A DNA stretch of 52,777 nt, taken from the NCBI RefSeq assembly GCF_023707985.1, contig NZ_BRCF01000013.1, positions 1 to 52,777 of the forward strand, written 5' to 3'. A program made the translations under genes and the position numbers. Every line of letters begins with the position of its first letter. Positions within the stretch are counted from its first letter, which is position 1. Origin of the DNA: Sporosarcina sp. NCCP-2716. Its GTDB lineage: Bacteria; Bacillota; Bacilli; Bacillales_A; Planococcaceae. Shown piece by piece: positions 20,203-27,444 of the stretch. The notes beneath the pieces are model-generated. The model was not told the origin of the DNA. It saw nothing but the letters and a program-made list of their open reading frames with translations, and searched no databases.

Positions 20203-21501
20203 TCAAGTCAAGGTCATCGGTTTTGTCACATATAGCTTTCTCCGATACACACTCAGCACCATACCTAGTAAAAAGGCATGGATGAGCATAGGAAGCAGTC
20301 CGTAACTAATGAACGGCAGCGACATACCGGTCAACGGCAGAAGACCGAATATCATGAGAATGGAGTATACGCTCTGTATGCTGTATATGGTTACGGAGGC
20401 CAAGATGAGTAACTTACCGTAAGACCGCGGCAAGTTGCGGGCCATCCAGCCGATCCGGATCGTGACAGCTAACAGAAGTCCAATGACCAGGATACCAGCA
20501 GCGTACCCATAGGAATGGATGAGCTGTACCAATGCATAGTCTGTGTGCGCTTCAGGAATATACAAAGGCATCTTTGCTCCGAACAGCCCCGCCTCGGCCA
20601 TCGCATCTTTCAGCAAAAGTATCATATACCCTGATGAGTCGCTGTAACTTTCAGGTTTCAGAAAAGCAGCAATGCGCTCTGTCTGATAAGGCATCAACAA
20701 GCGGTGATAAGCATATACACTGAAGGCTGCCATACTAAGTCCAATTCCCCCCACTACAGCAAATACACTTGTTTTGACTTTCCTCGGCAAATAACTATAT
20801 CCGAATAAAACCGCAGCGGCTGCCGTATAGAGCATCAGAGCTGATAAGTTGGACAGCAACGTGAACAAGACGATCGGCAGGATGATGAATCCGGCTAGCA
20901 GCCATCTGTTGTATGTCCGCTCTGACAGGAAACCGGCTAGCGAAACAACAAGAAACGGGAGGGCCATCCAAGTATGCAGGCGAAGCGGACCGAACTGAAA
21001 TATTGCCTGCCCATTGATAAAGGTGTTTGGTGCAAACAGCAGAAAAAGCAGAAGAAGAATAGAACTTACATACAAGAACAGACTGAACCGTTGCAATTTT
21101 CGATAATCAAAGTACAGAAGAACTGTAATCAGCCCAATACCAAGTACAATATGGAGAAGTCGGTGCTGGATATAGTAACCTGTCAGATCTCTGCCAAATT
21201 GCGGCTGGAAATCGGTTGAAAGAATTGGAATGAAGCTTGCAGCCAGCAACAAAGATATGATGCCGATCAGCCAGAAATCCCAGGCCGGCCGATGAATTTT
21301 GTCCATATTCTTACCCAGCTGGGAAGCCGAGCCCATAGCTGCCACCGCTTTCTGTTCCGCTTCCTCCTCCGAATATCCTTTACGCAGCCAGGTCTGTTTG
21401 GATTCCTGCAGATGGTTCGTTAATTCTTCTGCAACTTGCTGATGTGCCTCTTTGGCGCGTATGCGGCGCGTGACTGCCAGCACAAATTCTTTACTGGACA
21501 T
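20203..21501 (-). CDS. SEDS-family (FtsW/RodA/SpoVE) protein with N-terminal regulatory domain
   Basis: SEDS proteins polymerise lipid II into peptidoglycan glycan strands. The 432-residue product starts with a cytoplasmic helical domain of about 70 residues (EELTNHLQESKQTWLRKG, SEEEAEQKAVAAMG) of the type found on proteins co-encoded with PadR regulators, followed by about ten membrane helices. SEDS hallmarks are present: PEAHTDYALVQLIHSYG in the large extracellular loop and LPLTGMSLPFISYG near the end. It overlaps the PadR gene by 11 bases. It is therefore an accessory, regulated SEDS enzyme, not the housekeeping FtsW or RodA; that role is inferred from its context. Confidence 0.86.
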   Translation of the reverse strand: MSSKEFVLAVTRRIRAKEAHQQVAEELTNHLQESKQTWLRKGYSEEEAEQKAVAAMGSASQLGKNMDKIHRPAWDFWLIGIISLLLAASFIPILSTDFQPQFGRDLTGYYIQHRLLHIVLGIGLITVLLYFDYRKLQRFSLFLYVSSILLLLFLLFAPNTFINGQAIFQFGPLRLHTWMALPFLVVSLAGFLSERTYNRWLLAGFIILPIVLFTLLSNLSALMLYTAAAAVLFGYSYLPRKVKTSVFAVVGGIGLSMAAFSVYAYHRLLMPYQTERIAAFLKPESYSDSSGYMILLLKDAMAEAGLFGAKMPLYIPEAHTDYALVQLIHSYGYAAGILVIGLLLAVTIRIGWMARNLPRSYGKLLILASVTIYSIQSVYSILMIFGLLPLTGMSLPFISYGLLPMLIHAFLLGMVLSVYRRKLYVTKPMTLT

Positions 21502-21898
21502 CCGGCCTCGCCTCCCTCAGCAAACCTCGGTTACGTTGTTTGTCTTGTGTAGTTTCTTGGAAGAATACCTTCGTACCGAGCTTCGTAAGTTGATAGTACT
21601 TTCGATCATTGCGCCATATCGCAGCCAGCCATCCTCTCTGCTCGGCATCATGTAAGACCGTATACACGATTCCCTCATTATCTAAGATCATTTGGATACC
21701 GCGCGCATGAAGCAGATGAGTCAGCTCCATACCGGACTTCGGGTTAGTCAGCAGGGAAAGGATGATTTCTGTTATGTGCTCCTCATGTAGCTGTCTGTGA
21801 ATTTTTTCTTGATGGGCTTCTGTAAATTCAGTGTGTTTGAACAGTGTCCGATTCATGGATTTTTTCAATTGTCGTAAACGATCTTCCATCCTATCCAC
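21491..21898 (-). CDS. PadR-family transcriptional regulator
   Basis: The 135-residue protein has a winged helix (ITEIILSLLTNPKSGMELTHLL... DNEGIVYTVLHDAEQRGWL, ends given at residues 38-95) and the YYQLTKLGTKVF wing typical of PadR proteins. It overlaps the sigma-factor gene upstream by eight bases and the SEDS gene downstream by 11, so the three are translated as one coupled unit. PadR proteins paired with this kind of membrane-protein domain usually repress their own operon; this is inferred. Confidence 0.86.
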   Translation of the reverse strand: MDRMEDRLRQLKKSMNRTLFKHTEFTEAHQEKIHRQLHEEHITEIILSLLTNPKSGMELTHLLHARGIQMILDNEGIVYTVLHDAEQRGWLAAIWRNDRKYYQLTKLGTKVFFQETTQDKQRNRGLLREARPDVQ

Positions 21899-22427
21899 GC
21901 TCCAATCGTTCTTGTAATAACTGCTTCGCCCGGCGCAGCCTCGTCTTGACAGTACTTTCTTTCACTTGTAAAACCTCTGATATCTCCTTCATTGTCCGGT
22001 CCTCGTAATAACAGAAGTAAATGACTTCCCGATATTTCACCGGCAGCGTACCAACGGCCCTTGCCAACTCCTCATCCTGTTCCTGTTGAAGAACCTGCTG
22101 CTCCACCCTATTCCGGCTCTCATCTAAAATAAATCCGTATTCTCCTGTGATCTCCACATTCCGTGCATACCAGCTTTTAAAATAATCTTTCGAATGGTTG
22201 ATGGCTATCCGCCATAACCACGTTTTCATGGAAGAATCATATTGAAACGTCGGCAGCGCCTTATAGCATTTCATGAAGATTTCCTGGGTCAGATCTTCTG
22301 CCAGTGAGAGATTATGTACATATTGCATAACCAGCTGTAAGATTTCCTGTCCGTAATCGGTCATCAGCCGATCGATAATTACTTCGTTCGTATGTGTCTC
22401 CGTTCGATCAATCGAATAGCTGTCCAT
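21891..22427 (-). CDS. ECF-type RNA polymerase sigma factor
   Basis: The 178-residue product contains sigma region 2 (LAEDLTQEIFMKCYKAL ... TWLWRIAINHSKDYFKS) and region 4 (YREVIYFCYYEDRTMKEISEVLQVKESTVKTRLRRAK; ends given), with no other domain, which defines an extracytoplasmic-function sigma factor. The ATG at 22427 follows AAAGGGGG at seven bases and is preferred to the upstream codon at 22445. It leads a coupled operon with PadR and SEDS genes; no separate anti-sigma gene is adjacent, so one of these partners may fill that role. Confidence 0.9.
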   Translation of the reverse strand: MDSYSIDRTETHTNEVIIDRLMTDYGQEILQLVMQYVHNLSLAEDLTQEIFMKCYKALPTFQYDSSMKTWLWRIAINHSKDYFKSWYARNVEITGEYGFILDESRNRVEQQVLQQEQDEELARAVGTLPVKYREVIYFCYYEDRTMKEISEVLQVKESTVKTRLRRAKQLLQERLERG

Positions 22428-22452
22428 GTCTTTGCCCCCTTTCACTTGATTA

Positions 22453-22477
22453 GACGAGTACCGATCTAGATTAGTTT
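22453..22477 (-). promoter_or_regulatory. Candidate autoregulatory ECF promoter
   Basis: Upstream of the sigma gene on the minus strand, AAAC (22474-22477) and CGTC (22453-22456) are separated by 17 bases, the core pattern of ECF promoters in B. subtilis. The match is short, so confidence is limited. Confidence 0.4.
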
Positions 22478-22532
22478 GGATTTGTTTGGATTTTTATTTC
22501 TCCAGCTTGGATAAGTTTTATCCTAAACTATT

Positions 22533-22943
22533 TTAAAGAGGCAGAAGTATATAAAAATGGCTATCTTTAAGGGCAAAGTAATCCTTAAAGATAGCCGTCG
22601 CCCATTGACGGAACTGTGTTCCACGATGGGATCGTACACGGTAACCAACCGCGAGTATCATTTCAAGATTATAATGTTTCGTCTTCCTTTGAACTTGTCG
22701 TGCCCCTTCAATTTGAACTTGTAAGTATTCCTTACAAGTTGGAGTTTCCAATAACTCCCCCTCGTCATAAATGCTTTTTATATGAAGAGTTATATTTTAT
22801 GGTGTTGTTTGAAAGAGCTCGGCCATTGCTTTCTGTGTCATCCAAACAGTTTCGTCTTGCACTCTGACATTGATTTTTGTGTGTCCGTCTTCCGTTTGAT
22901 GTATTAGTAGATTGGTGCTGTTTTCTATCCACTTTCCCTCCAT
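22533..22943 (-). pseudogene. Broken rhuM-like gene
   Basis: RhuM-family (virulence RhuM) proteins are phage/island-linked proteins of about 330 residues. Reading from the ATG at 22943 gives [13 protein letters not shown], then KINVRVQDETVWMTQKAMAE, all matching the family N-terminus, until codon 49 (22797-22799), a TAA where the family has CAA (Gln). After it the same frame continues through KEYLQVQ and MILAVGYRVRSHRGTQF, then stops after a short unrelated tail at 22533. The gene thus has one nonsense mutation and lacks roughly two thirds of its 3' end. Its ATG overlaps the rlmH stop codon. Confidence 0.85.
22559..22596 (-). terminator. Perfect 14-bp hairpin, terminator-like on the minus strand
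   Basis: GGCTATCTTTAAGG (22559-22572) pairs perfectly with 22583-22596; on the minus strand ATTTTTATA follows. It lies inside the 3' end of the rhuM remnant, close to where similarity to the family is lost, so it may come from whatever truncated that gene. Confidence 0.6.
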
Positions 22944-23422
22944 TACTTATGGTACGGCTCCCCCCGCATGATCCGGAATCCTCGATACACCTGCTCCAAC
23001 AATATCAGCTTCATCAGCTGATGAGGAAACGTCATCTTCGAAAACGACAGCAGTTCATCGGCACGCTTGTACACATCGGCATGCAGGCCAAGAGAACCGC
23101 CGATGACGAAAGTGATTTTGCTTTTGCCATACGTCATGAGGTTCTGGAGAGTGTCGGCGAGCTGTTCGGACGTTTTTTGCTTGCCTTCGATAGCCAGGGC
23201 GATGACATGGGCGTCAGGAGAGATTTTGGCGAGGATGCGGTCTCCCTCTTTTTTCTTGACGATTTCCATGTCGGCGTCGCTCAGCTGCTCGGGTGCTTTT
23301 TCGTCCGCCACCTCGATCAGGTCGATTTTGGCGTAGGCACCGAGACGCTTTGTGTATTCCTCGATGCCCATCTTCAAGTATTTCTCTTTCAGTTTTCCGA
23401 CTGTTACAATTGTAATATTCAC
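22943..23422 (-). CDS. rlmH: 23S rRNA (pseudouridine1915-N3)-methyltransferase RlmH
   Basis: RlmH methylates pseudouridine 1915 in 23S rRNA. The 159-residue SPOUT-fold protein has the deep-knot SAM site FVIGGSLGL and the conserved C-terminus [20 protein letters not shown]...GEPYHK. A GTG start at 23422 behind AAAGGTGGA fits the family N-terminus [15 protein letters not shown]. In staphylococci the 3' end of this gene is the integration site of SCC elements; here a broken mobile-type gene begins exactly at its stop codon. Confidence 0.96.
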   Translation of the reverse strand: MNITIVTVGKLKEKYLKMGIEEYTKRLGAYAKIDLIEVADEKAPEQLSDADMEIVKKKEGDRILAKISPDAHVIALAIEGKQKTSEQLADTLQNLMTYGKSKITFVIGGSLGLHADVYKRADELLSFSKMTFPHQLMKLILLEQVYRGFRIMRGEPYHK

Positions 23423-23480
23423 AGCGTTGTCCACCTTTTTTGAAAAGTTATACACAAAAGTTATGCACATATCCACATTG

Positions 23481-23666
23481 TCAGCTAGATGTTGTGTCCG
23501 ATTGTACGTTCGTCACAACATACATTGGTACCTGCTCACAATATTCGCACGTTGTGGATAACTTGATATCATTTTTGACAGGTTCCATGTTCGGAAACGT
23601 TTCCTCTTTTGCGACGAATTCGTCAAGTGCCCGGTTTATATGGGTTTCGCAGCTGTAAATCTTCAT
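23481..23666 (-). CDS. Small CxxH/CxxC zinc-finger-like protein
   Basis: The 61-residue product has YSCETHINR near its start and TCEYCEQVP in the middle, a CxxH plus CxxC pair expected to bind zinc. Such genes are commonly found beside rlmH in Bacillales; the function is unknown. The frame is open further upstream, but the ATG at 23666 sits behind AGAGGTGA and gives the family N-terminus. Confidence 0.85.
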   Translation of the reverse strand: MKIYSCETHINRALDEFVAKEETFPNMEPVKNDIKLSTTCEYCEQVPMYVVTNVQSDTTSS

Positions 23667-23757
23667 TTTTCTCACCTCTTTTTCATTTTTATTTCCCCAC
23701 AGAGTTATACACAAATTTTCTGTTTTATCCACAAAGTTAAAATTGTCGATGAAAAAA

Positions 23758-23794
23758 GCAGGCACAATAGCGGTTTCGCTGCTATCGTGCCTGC
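23758..23794 (-). terminator. Terminator after htrA
   Basis: A 14-bp stem with one A/C mismatch (23758-23771 with 23781-23794) is followed on the minus strand by six T residues. It ends the htrA transcript. Confidence 0.9.
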
Positions 23795-23832
23795 TGTGGA
23801 TAACTAAATGGCTGCTGTTGTGCACATGTGTA

Positions 23833-25128
23833 TTAGAAGGAGTTTCCGTCTTTCAATACCATGTCGATTGTTACAGGTTTGCCCTCGCGATACACTTTCA
23901 TGGTCATATTGTCGCCGACTTTCTTTTCGTTGTACAAGTGTTTGCGCAGCGATACCATGTCGGCGATCGGTTTACCGTCCATTTCCACAATTGTATCATA
24001 CTTTTGGACGCCTGCGGTTTGCGCTGGCGTGTTGCGGAATACTTCGGTGACGATGACGCCGTCTTTCACGTCTTTGGGCAGTTTCAGGATGCTTTGCTGC
24101 TGCACCGGAATGTTGCGCAGGTCGACGAGCGAGACACCCATGGTCGGACGGTTCACTTCGCCTGTCTGTTCGAGCTGCTCGATGACGGGCAGTGCGAGGT
24201 TGATCGGGATGGCGAGTCCGATGCCTTCCACGGTCTCTTCCGTGATTTTCATGGAGTTGATGCCGATAAGCTGGCCTGCCATATTGATAAGTGCGCCGCC
24301 GGAGTTGCCGGGGTTGATGGCCGCGTCGGTCTGCAGGACGTCCGCCTGCCAGTCGACGGTGCCGTCTTTGTTAATGTCGATCGGGATGGAGCGGTCCTTC
24401 CCGGAGACGACGCCGACTGTGACGGAGCCGGAGAAGCCGAGTCCGAGCGGGTTGCCGATCGCGATGACCGTTTCGCCGCGTTTCAGTGCGTCGGAATCGC
24501 CAAACTCGATCGTGGACTTAATGTCTTTACCGTCGACTTCCACGACGGCCAAGTCTGTCCAGACGTCGCTGCCGACCAGTTTGCCTTCCATTTTGGTTCC
24601 GTCGTCAAGTGTCACTTCCAGCGCTTCTGCATCTTCGACGACGTGGTGGTTCGTAACGATGTACGCTTTGCCGTTTTCCTTCTTATACAGCACGCCGGAG
24701 CCGCTGCCGATTGCCTGCGGCGTGTCCGACTGGGACCAGAAGTCTTGTCCGCGCTGCAGGTTGGTGATGCCTACAACGGTGTCTGTCGATTTTTCCACTA
24801 CTTTTGTCAGGTCGCTGTCAACAGTGACGCTGACTTGTTCAGTCTTGCCGGGTGTATTGTTCACCGTTCCTGTGCCAGTAGAAGCAGTATCGTCATTCGG
24901 TCCGCTGAGGGTGGACATCAGCAGCCATACGAGCAGGCCACCGAGGATGGCGCCGAAGAGTGCAGGCCAAAATCCGCCTCTGCGCTTCGGCGGTTGTGGG
25001 GGCGGGGTCTGCCTGGAATACATTGGTTCTTCTGTGGCGGGTGTCCGGTACTCCTCTTCCGGGCGGCTGTGCAGCGGTTCGCCGGGCTCCAGCCGTTCTT
25101 CTTCACGATCTCGATTGTAGTCATCCAT
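23833..25128 (-). CDS. htrC: HtrA-type membrane-anchored serine protease (S1C)
   Basis: HtrA proteases degrade misfolded proteins at the outer face of the membrane. The 431-residue product has a charged, proline-rich cytoplasmic N-terminus, one membrane anchor at about 52-71, a trypsin-like domain with catalytic His162 (NHHVV), Asp192 (TDLAV) and Ser276 (GNSGG), and a C-terminal PDZ domain from about 335. It sits next to walJ as yyxA/htrC does in B. subtilis. A terminator and 680 bp of repeat-rich DNA separate it from walJ, so it has its own promoter, which I could not place. Confidence 0.95.
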   Translation of the reverse strand: MDDYNRDREEERLEPGEPLHSRPEEEYRTPATEEPMYSRQTPPPQPPKRRGGFWPALFGAILGGLLVWLLMSTLSGPNDDTASTGTGTVNNTPGKTEQVSVTVDSDLTKVVEKSTDTVVGITNLQRGQDFWSQSDTPQAIGSGSGVLYKKENGKAYIVTNHHVVEDAEALEVTLDDGTKMEGKLVGSDVWTDLAVVEVDGKDIKSTIEFGDSDALKRGETVIAIGNPLGLGFSGSVTVGVVSGKDRSIPIDINKDGTVDWQADVLQTDAAINPGNSGGALINMAGQLIGINSMKITEETVEGIGLAIPINLALPVIEQLEQTGEVNRPTMGVSLVDLRNIPVQQQSILKLPKDVKDGVIVTEVFRNTPAQTAGVQKYDTIVEMDGKPIADMVSLRKHLYNEKKVGDNMTMKVYREGKPVTIDMVLKDGNSF

Positions 25129-25257
25129 GGCTCTCGTCCTTTCGATTCAGTTGTCTCCTTACACTCTACCCCAAATTGCTGTTTTTCATGTAGCAATGGG
25201 GAGTCCGTAATTTGGACGATGTGTGGGGGCGGATCGTTCCTTTGGAGTTGGGGTTGC

Positions 25258-25434
25258 TTGAGCGGTTGTGATGTTTGCTTGAGCGGTTTGGCTGTTTGTT
25301 TGAGCGTTTCGCCACCTCGCTTGATCACTTTCCTGTTTGCTTGAGCTTTTCGGCCTCCTGCTTGATCACTTTTCCGCTTGCTTGAGCGTTTCTCGCCTTC
25401 GCTTGATCACTTCCCCGCCTGCTTGAGCGCAGCC
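25258..25434 (+). repeat. Imperfect 20/21-bp tandem repeat array A
   Basis: Eight full units and one partial, starting at 25258, 25279, 25300, 25321, 25341, 25362, 25382, 25403 and 25423. The unit core is TTGAGCGTTT or TTGATCACTTT, and the two types alternate in the second half of the array. It lies between htrA and walJ with no supported gene. Confidence 0.85.
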
Positions 25435-25578
25435 TCGAATGCATGCTCCACCACACCCCATACACAGCGCACGGGCCCACAGAAAAGGCGCAGCCCACCA
25501 TTTAATCTTGTTTTTGAATGGTCAAGTGCGACTTGGCGCGAGCGGGAGATGGCTGCCGAGCGGGAGAGTGCCGCGGAA
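25435..25578. other. Spacer between two tandem repeat arrays
   Basis: No gene is supported. It contains a CAAGT-GCG-ACTTG hairpin near 25524-25536 and a short repeat of GAGCGGGAGA. Together with the flanking arrays it fills the 683-bp gap between htrA and walJ. Confidence 0.4.
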
Positions 25579-25763
25579 ATGATCGGTTAAGCGGCGTAAT
25601 CGAGCGCTTAAACCGTGGTATTGATCGGTTAGCCGCCTGTATTGATCGCTTAATCGCCATAATTGAGCGCTTAGCCATCGAAATCGAGCGGTTAGCGCAT
25701 GGTATTGATCGGTTAGCCGCCCGTATTGATCGCTTAGCCGCCACAATCGAGCGCTTCGACAGC
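25579..25763 (+). repeat. Regular 21-bp tandem repeat array B
   Basis: Eight full units of exactly 21 bp starting at 25579, 25600, 25621, 25642, 25663, 25684, 25705 and 25726, then a partial. The core TTGATCGCTTAGCCGCC shares TTGA(G/T)CG with array A. Both strands stay open in one frame because the period is a multiple of three, producing heptapeptide-like shadows that are not taken as genes. Confidence 0.9.
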
Positions 25764-25770
25764 AGCACGT

Positions 25771-25803
25771 AAAAAAAACCCCCACAGCGTTATCCGCTGG
25801 GGA
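25771..25803 (-). terminator. Terminator after walJ
   Basis: On the minus strand CCCCAGCG and CGCT(GT)GGGG form a stem with a 2-nt bulge, followed by eight T residues. It ends the walRKHIJ transcript before the repeat arrays. Confidence 0.85.
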
Positions 25804-25811
25804 GGCTTCGG

Positions 25812-26600
25812 TCATACGGTGATCAGGCCGGTCGGGTTCTCGGCGTCCGTGTCGTGCAGGTGGACGAACTCGCCGACGGTGATGCCGCATGTCTGCAGGG
25901 TCTGTTCCACGCTCATGCGGGCGAGGTCTTTCATGTTGTTGTCGCGGCTCAGGTGGGACAGGTAGATCTGCGTTTCCTTCTGGCTGATGACGTCGCTCAT
26001 GGCGACGGCGGCGTCCTCGTTCGAGACGTGGCCGACGTCGCTCAGGATGCGGCGCTTGACGTTCCATGGGTAGCGGCCCATCTGCAGCATACCGACGTCG
26101 TGGTTCGATTCGAAGACGAACGAGTCTGCGCTCCGGATGATGCCTTTCATGCGGTCGCTGACGTAGCCGGTGTCCGTGATGATCGCGAGTTTCCGATCCG
26201 CTTCATGGAACACGTAGAACATCGGATCCACTGCGTCATGCGATACGGCGAACGACTCGACGGACAGCGAACCGAACGATTTCACCGTCTCCATGTCGAA
26301 GTGGTGCTTTTGATCAAGAGCGACGTCACCGACGAGGTTGTCCATCGCCTGCCACGTCTTTTCATTGGCATAGACCGGGATCCCGTGTTTCCTCGCAAGG
26401 ACGCCGACGCCTTTGATGTGGTCGCTGTGTTCATGAGTGACAAAAATGGCATTGACGTTTTTCATGGAGCGGCCGATCTTCGCGAGCTGGGCTTCGATCC
26501 GTTTCGCTGTGAACCCGGCATCCACCAAATAGGCGCCTGTGTCATTTTCGATATAAATTGAATTCCCAGTGCTGCCACTGGCAAGTATACTGAATCGCAT
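25812..26600 (-). CDS. walJ: WalJ metallo-beta-lactamase-fold hydrolase
   Basis: The 262-residue protein is a metallo-beta-lactamase-fold enzyme with the metal motif THEHSDH at residues 55-61 and further ligands in SHDA and SHLSRDNN. WalJ (YycJ) is the last gene of the wal operon; it has been reported as a nuclease-like protein linking wall control to DNA metabolism, and its exact substrate is not settled. It follows walI by 25 bases and shares its transcript. Confidence 0.95.
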   Translation of the reverse strand: MRFSILASGSTGNSIYIENDTGAYLVDAGFTAKRIEAQLAKIGRSMKNVNAIFVTHEHSDHIKGVGVLARKHGIPVYANEKTWQAMDNLVGDVALDQKHHFDMETVKSFGSLSVESFAVSHDAVDPMFYVFHEADRKLAIITDTGYVSDRMKGIIRSADSFVFESNHDVGMLQMGRYPWNVKRRILSDVGHVSNEDAAVAMSDVISQKETQIYLSHLSRDNNMKDLARMSVEQTLQTCGITVGEFVHLHDTDAENPTGLITV

Positions 26601-26625
26601 TGTTAGGACTCCTTATCCAAGCTCC

Positions 26626-27444
26626 TTATTCCAGTTCCTCTTCGTTCTCCGGAACTTCACTGTCGAGCTGGAACTCGATGACTTTTCCTTCATTGGCATT
26701 GAGGAAATGATGCTCCGTCTCCCCATCCTTCAATTTTACTTGAACGTCCCACGTCGGTGCAAATACTTGGGTTTCGGTCAGACGGACGAGCGTCGAGTAG
26801 CCCATTTTGACGTCCGTCACTTCCGAACCCGCTTTCAGCAGGCCGCGGGAGGCGAGGGAGCCGATGATGTCGAGCGGCGACAGCAGATCCTTCTTGTTGA
26901 AGTTCGAGAAGTCTTTCAGCATCCGCTGGTCGTAATGGCGGATTTCACCGCTGTCGTTCCACGTCAGCGTCAGCATGGCGCTCGGGCTGTAGTAGATCGG
27001 ACGGCCGTTGAACTGCTGGAAGAAGACTGCTGTCCGTTCTTCGTCGTCCACTTTCCACAGGACGTATTCGGAGCCGTTCAGGACGTACTGGGAGAGGAAC
27101 GATTTGAAATCGTCCTTCTTCACTTCGTCGAGCGTCACTTTGTCGGTAAGCGTCGAGGTGAGCACGTTATCGCCTGAGATGAACGTCTTCTGCCCTTTCA
27201 GGTCCTTCAGGGATTCCTTGTTGAAGTCCACGATGTCCGCGGAGACGAACGAAGCTTCTTTGTCGATGAACGGCGGCAGCTTGTACGTGATGTCCTCTTG
27301 CTCCAGGACGTCTTCCATCGACGCTTTCCCGAGCACCTCCACGTTCTGGATATCGGCGTTGCGGTTCAGGTAGAGCGAATACAGGAAGACGTTCAGAATG
27401 GAAAAGACGATGATGAAGATCGTCTTCGTTTTACTCCAATCCAA
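26626..27444 (-). CDS. walI: WalI regulatory membrane protein (YycI)
   Basis: WalI and WalH bind WalK in the membrane and lower its activity in B. subtilis. The 272-residue product has one N-terminal membrane helix (about residues 8-25) and an extracytoplasmic YycI domain. It starts with a TTG at 27444, eight bases after GGAGG, and overlaps the end of walH by 14 bases, which indicates translational coupling. Confidence 0.94.
   Translation of the reverse strand: MDWSKTKTIFIIVFSILNVFLYSLYLNRNADIQNVEVLGKASMEDVLEQEDITYKLPPFIDKEASFVSADIVDFNKESLKDLKGQKTFISGDNVLTSTLTDKVTLDEVKKDDFKSFLSQYVLNGSEYVLWKVDDEERTAVFFQQFNGRPIYYSPSAMLTLTWNDSGEIRHYDQRMLKDFSNFNKKDLLSPLDIIGSLASRGLLKAGSEVTDVKMGYSTLVRLTETQVFAPTWDVQVKLKDGETEHHFLNANEGKVIEFQLDSEVPENEEELE

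Larger units (their letters stand above)
23448..23803. promoter_or_regulatory. DnaA-box cluster near rlmH
   Basis: Three perfect boxes (TGTGGATAA 23553-23561, TTATCCACA 23725-23733, TGTGGATAA 23795-23803) and three TTATNCACA boxes (23448-23456, 23461-23469, 23705-23713), plus a one-mismatch ATATCCACA (23469-23477), lie within 356 bp. They surround the small CxxC gene. B. subtilis is known to have a DnaA-box cluster at yydA (the rlmH orthologue), so this is likely a conserved regulatory site that titrates DnaA. Confidence 0.8.

Noticed and set aside
23743..25344. 533-codon open frame antisense to htrA
   Set aside because: htrA is a clear protease on the other strand; this frame has low-complexity composition and no family features.
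25258..25763. Possible CRISPR array
   Set aside because: Repeats are directly adjacent with no spacers, the unit is 20-21 bp, and there are no cas genes.
25502..25772. Two opposite 84-88 codon frames made of seven-residue repeats
   Set aside because: They are produced by the 21-bp DNA repeat, whose period is a multiple of three. No start site with a ribosome-binding site is convincing.
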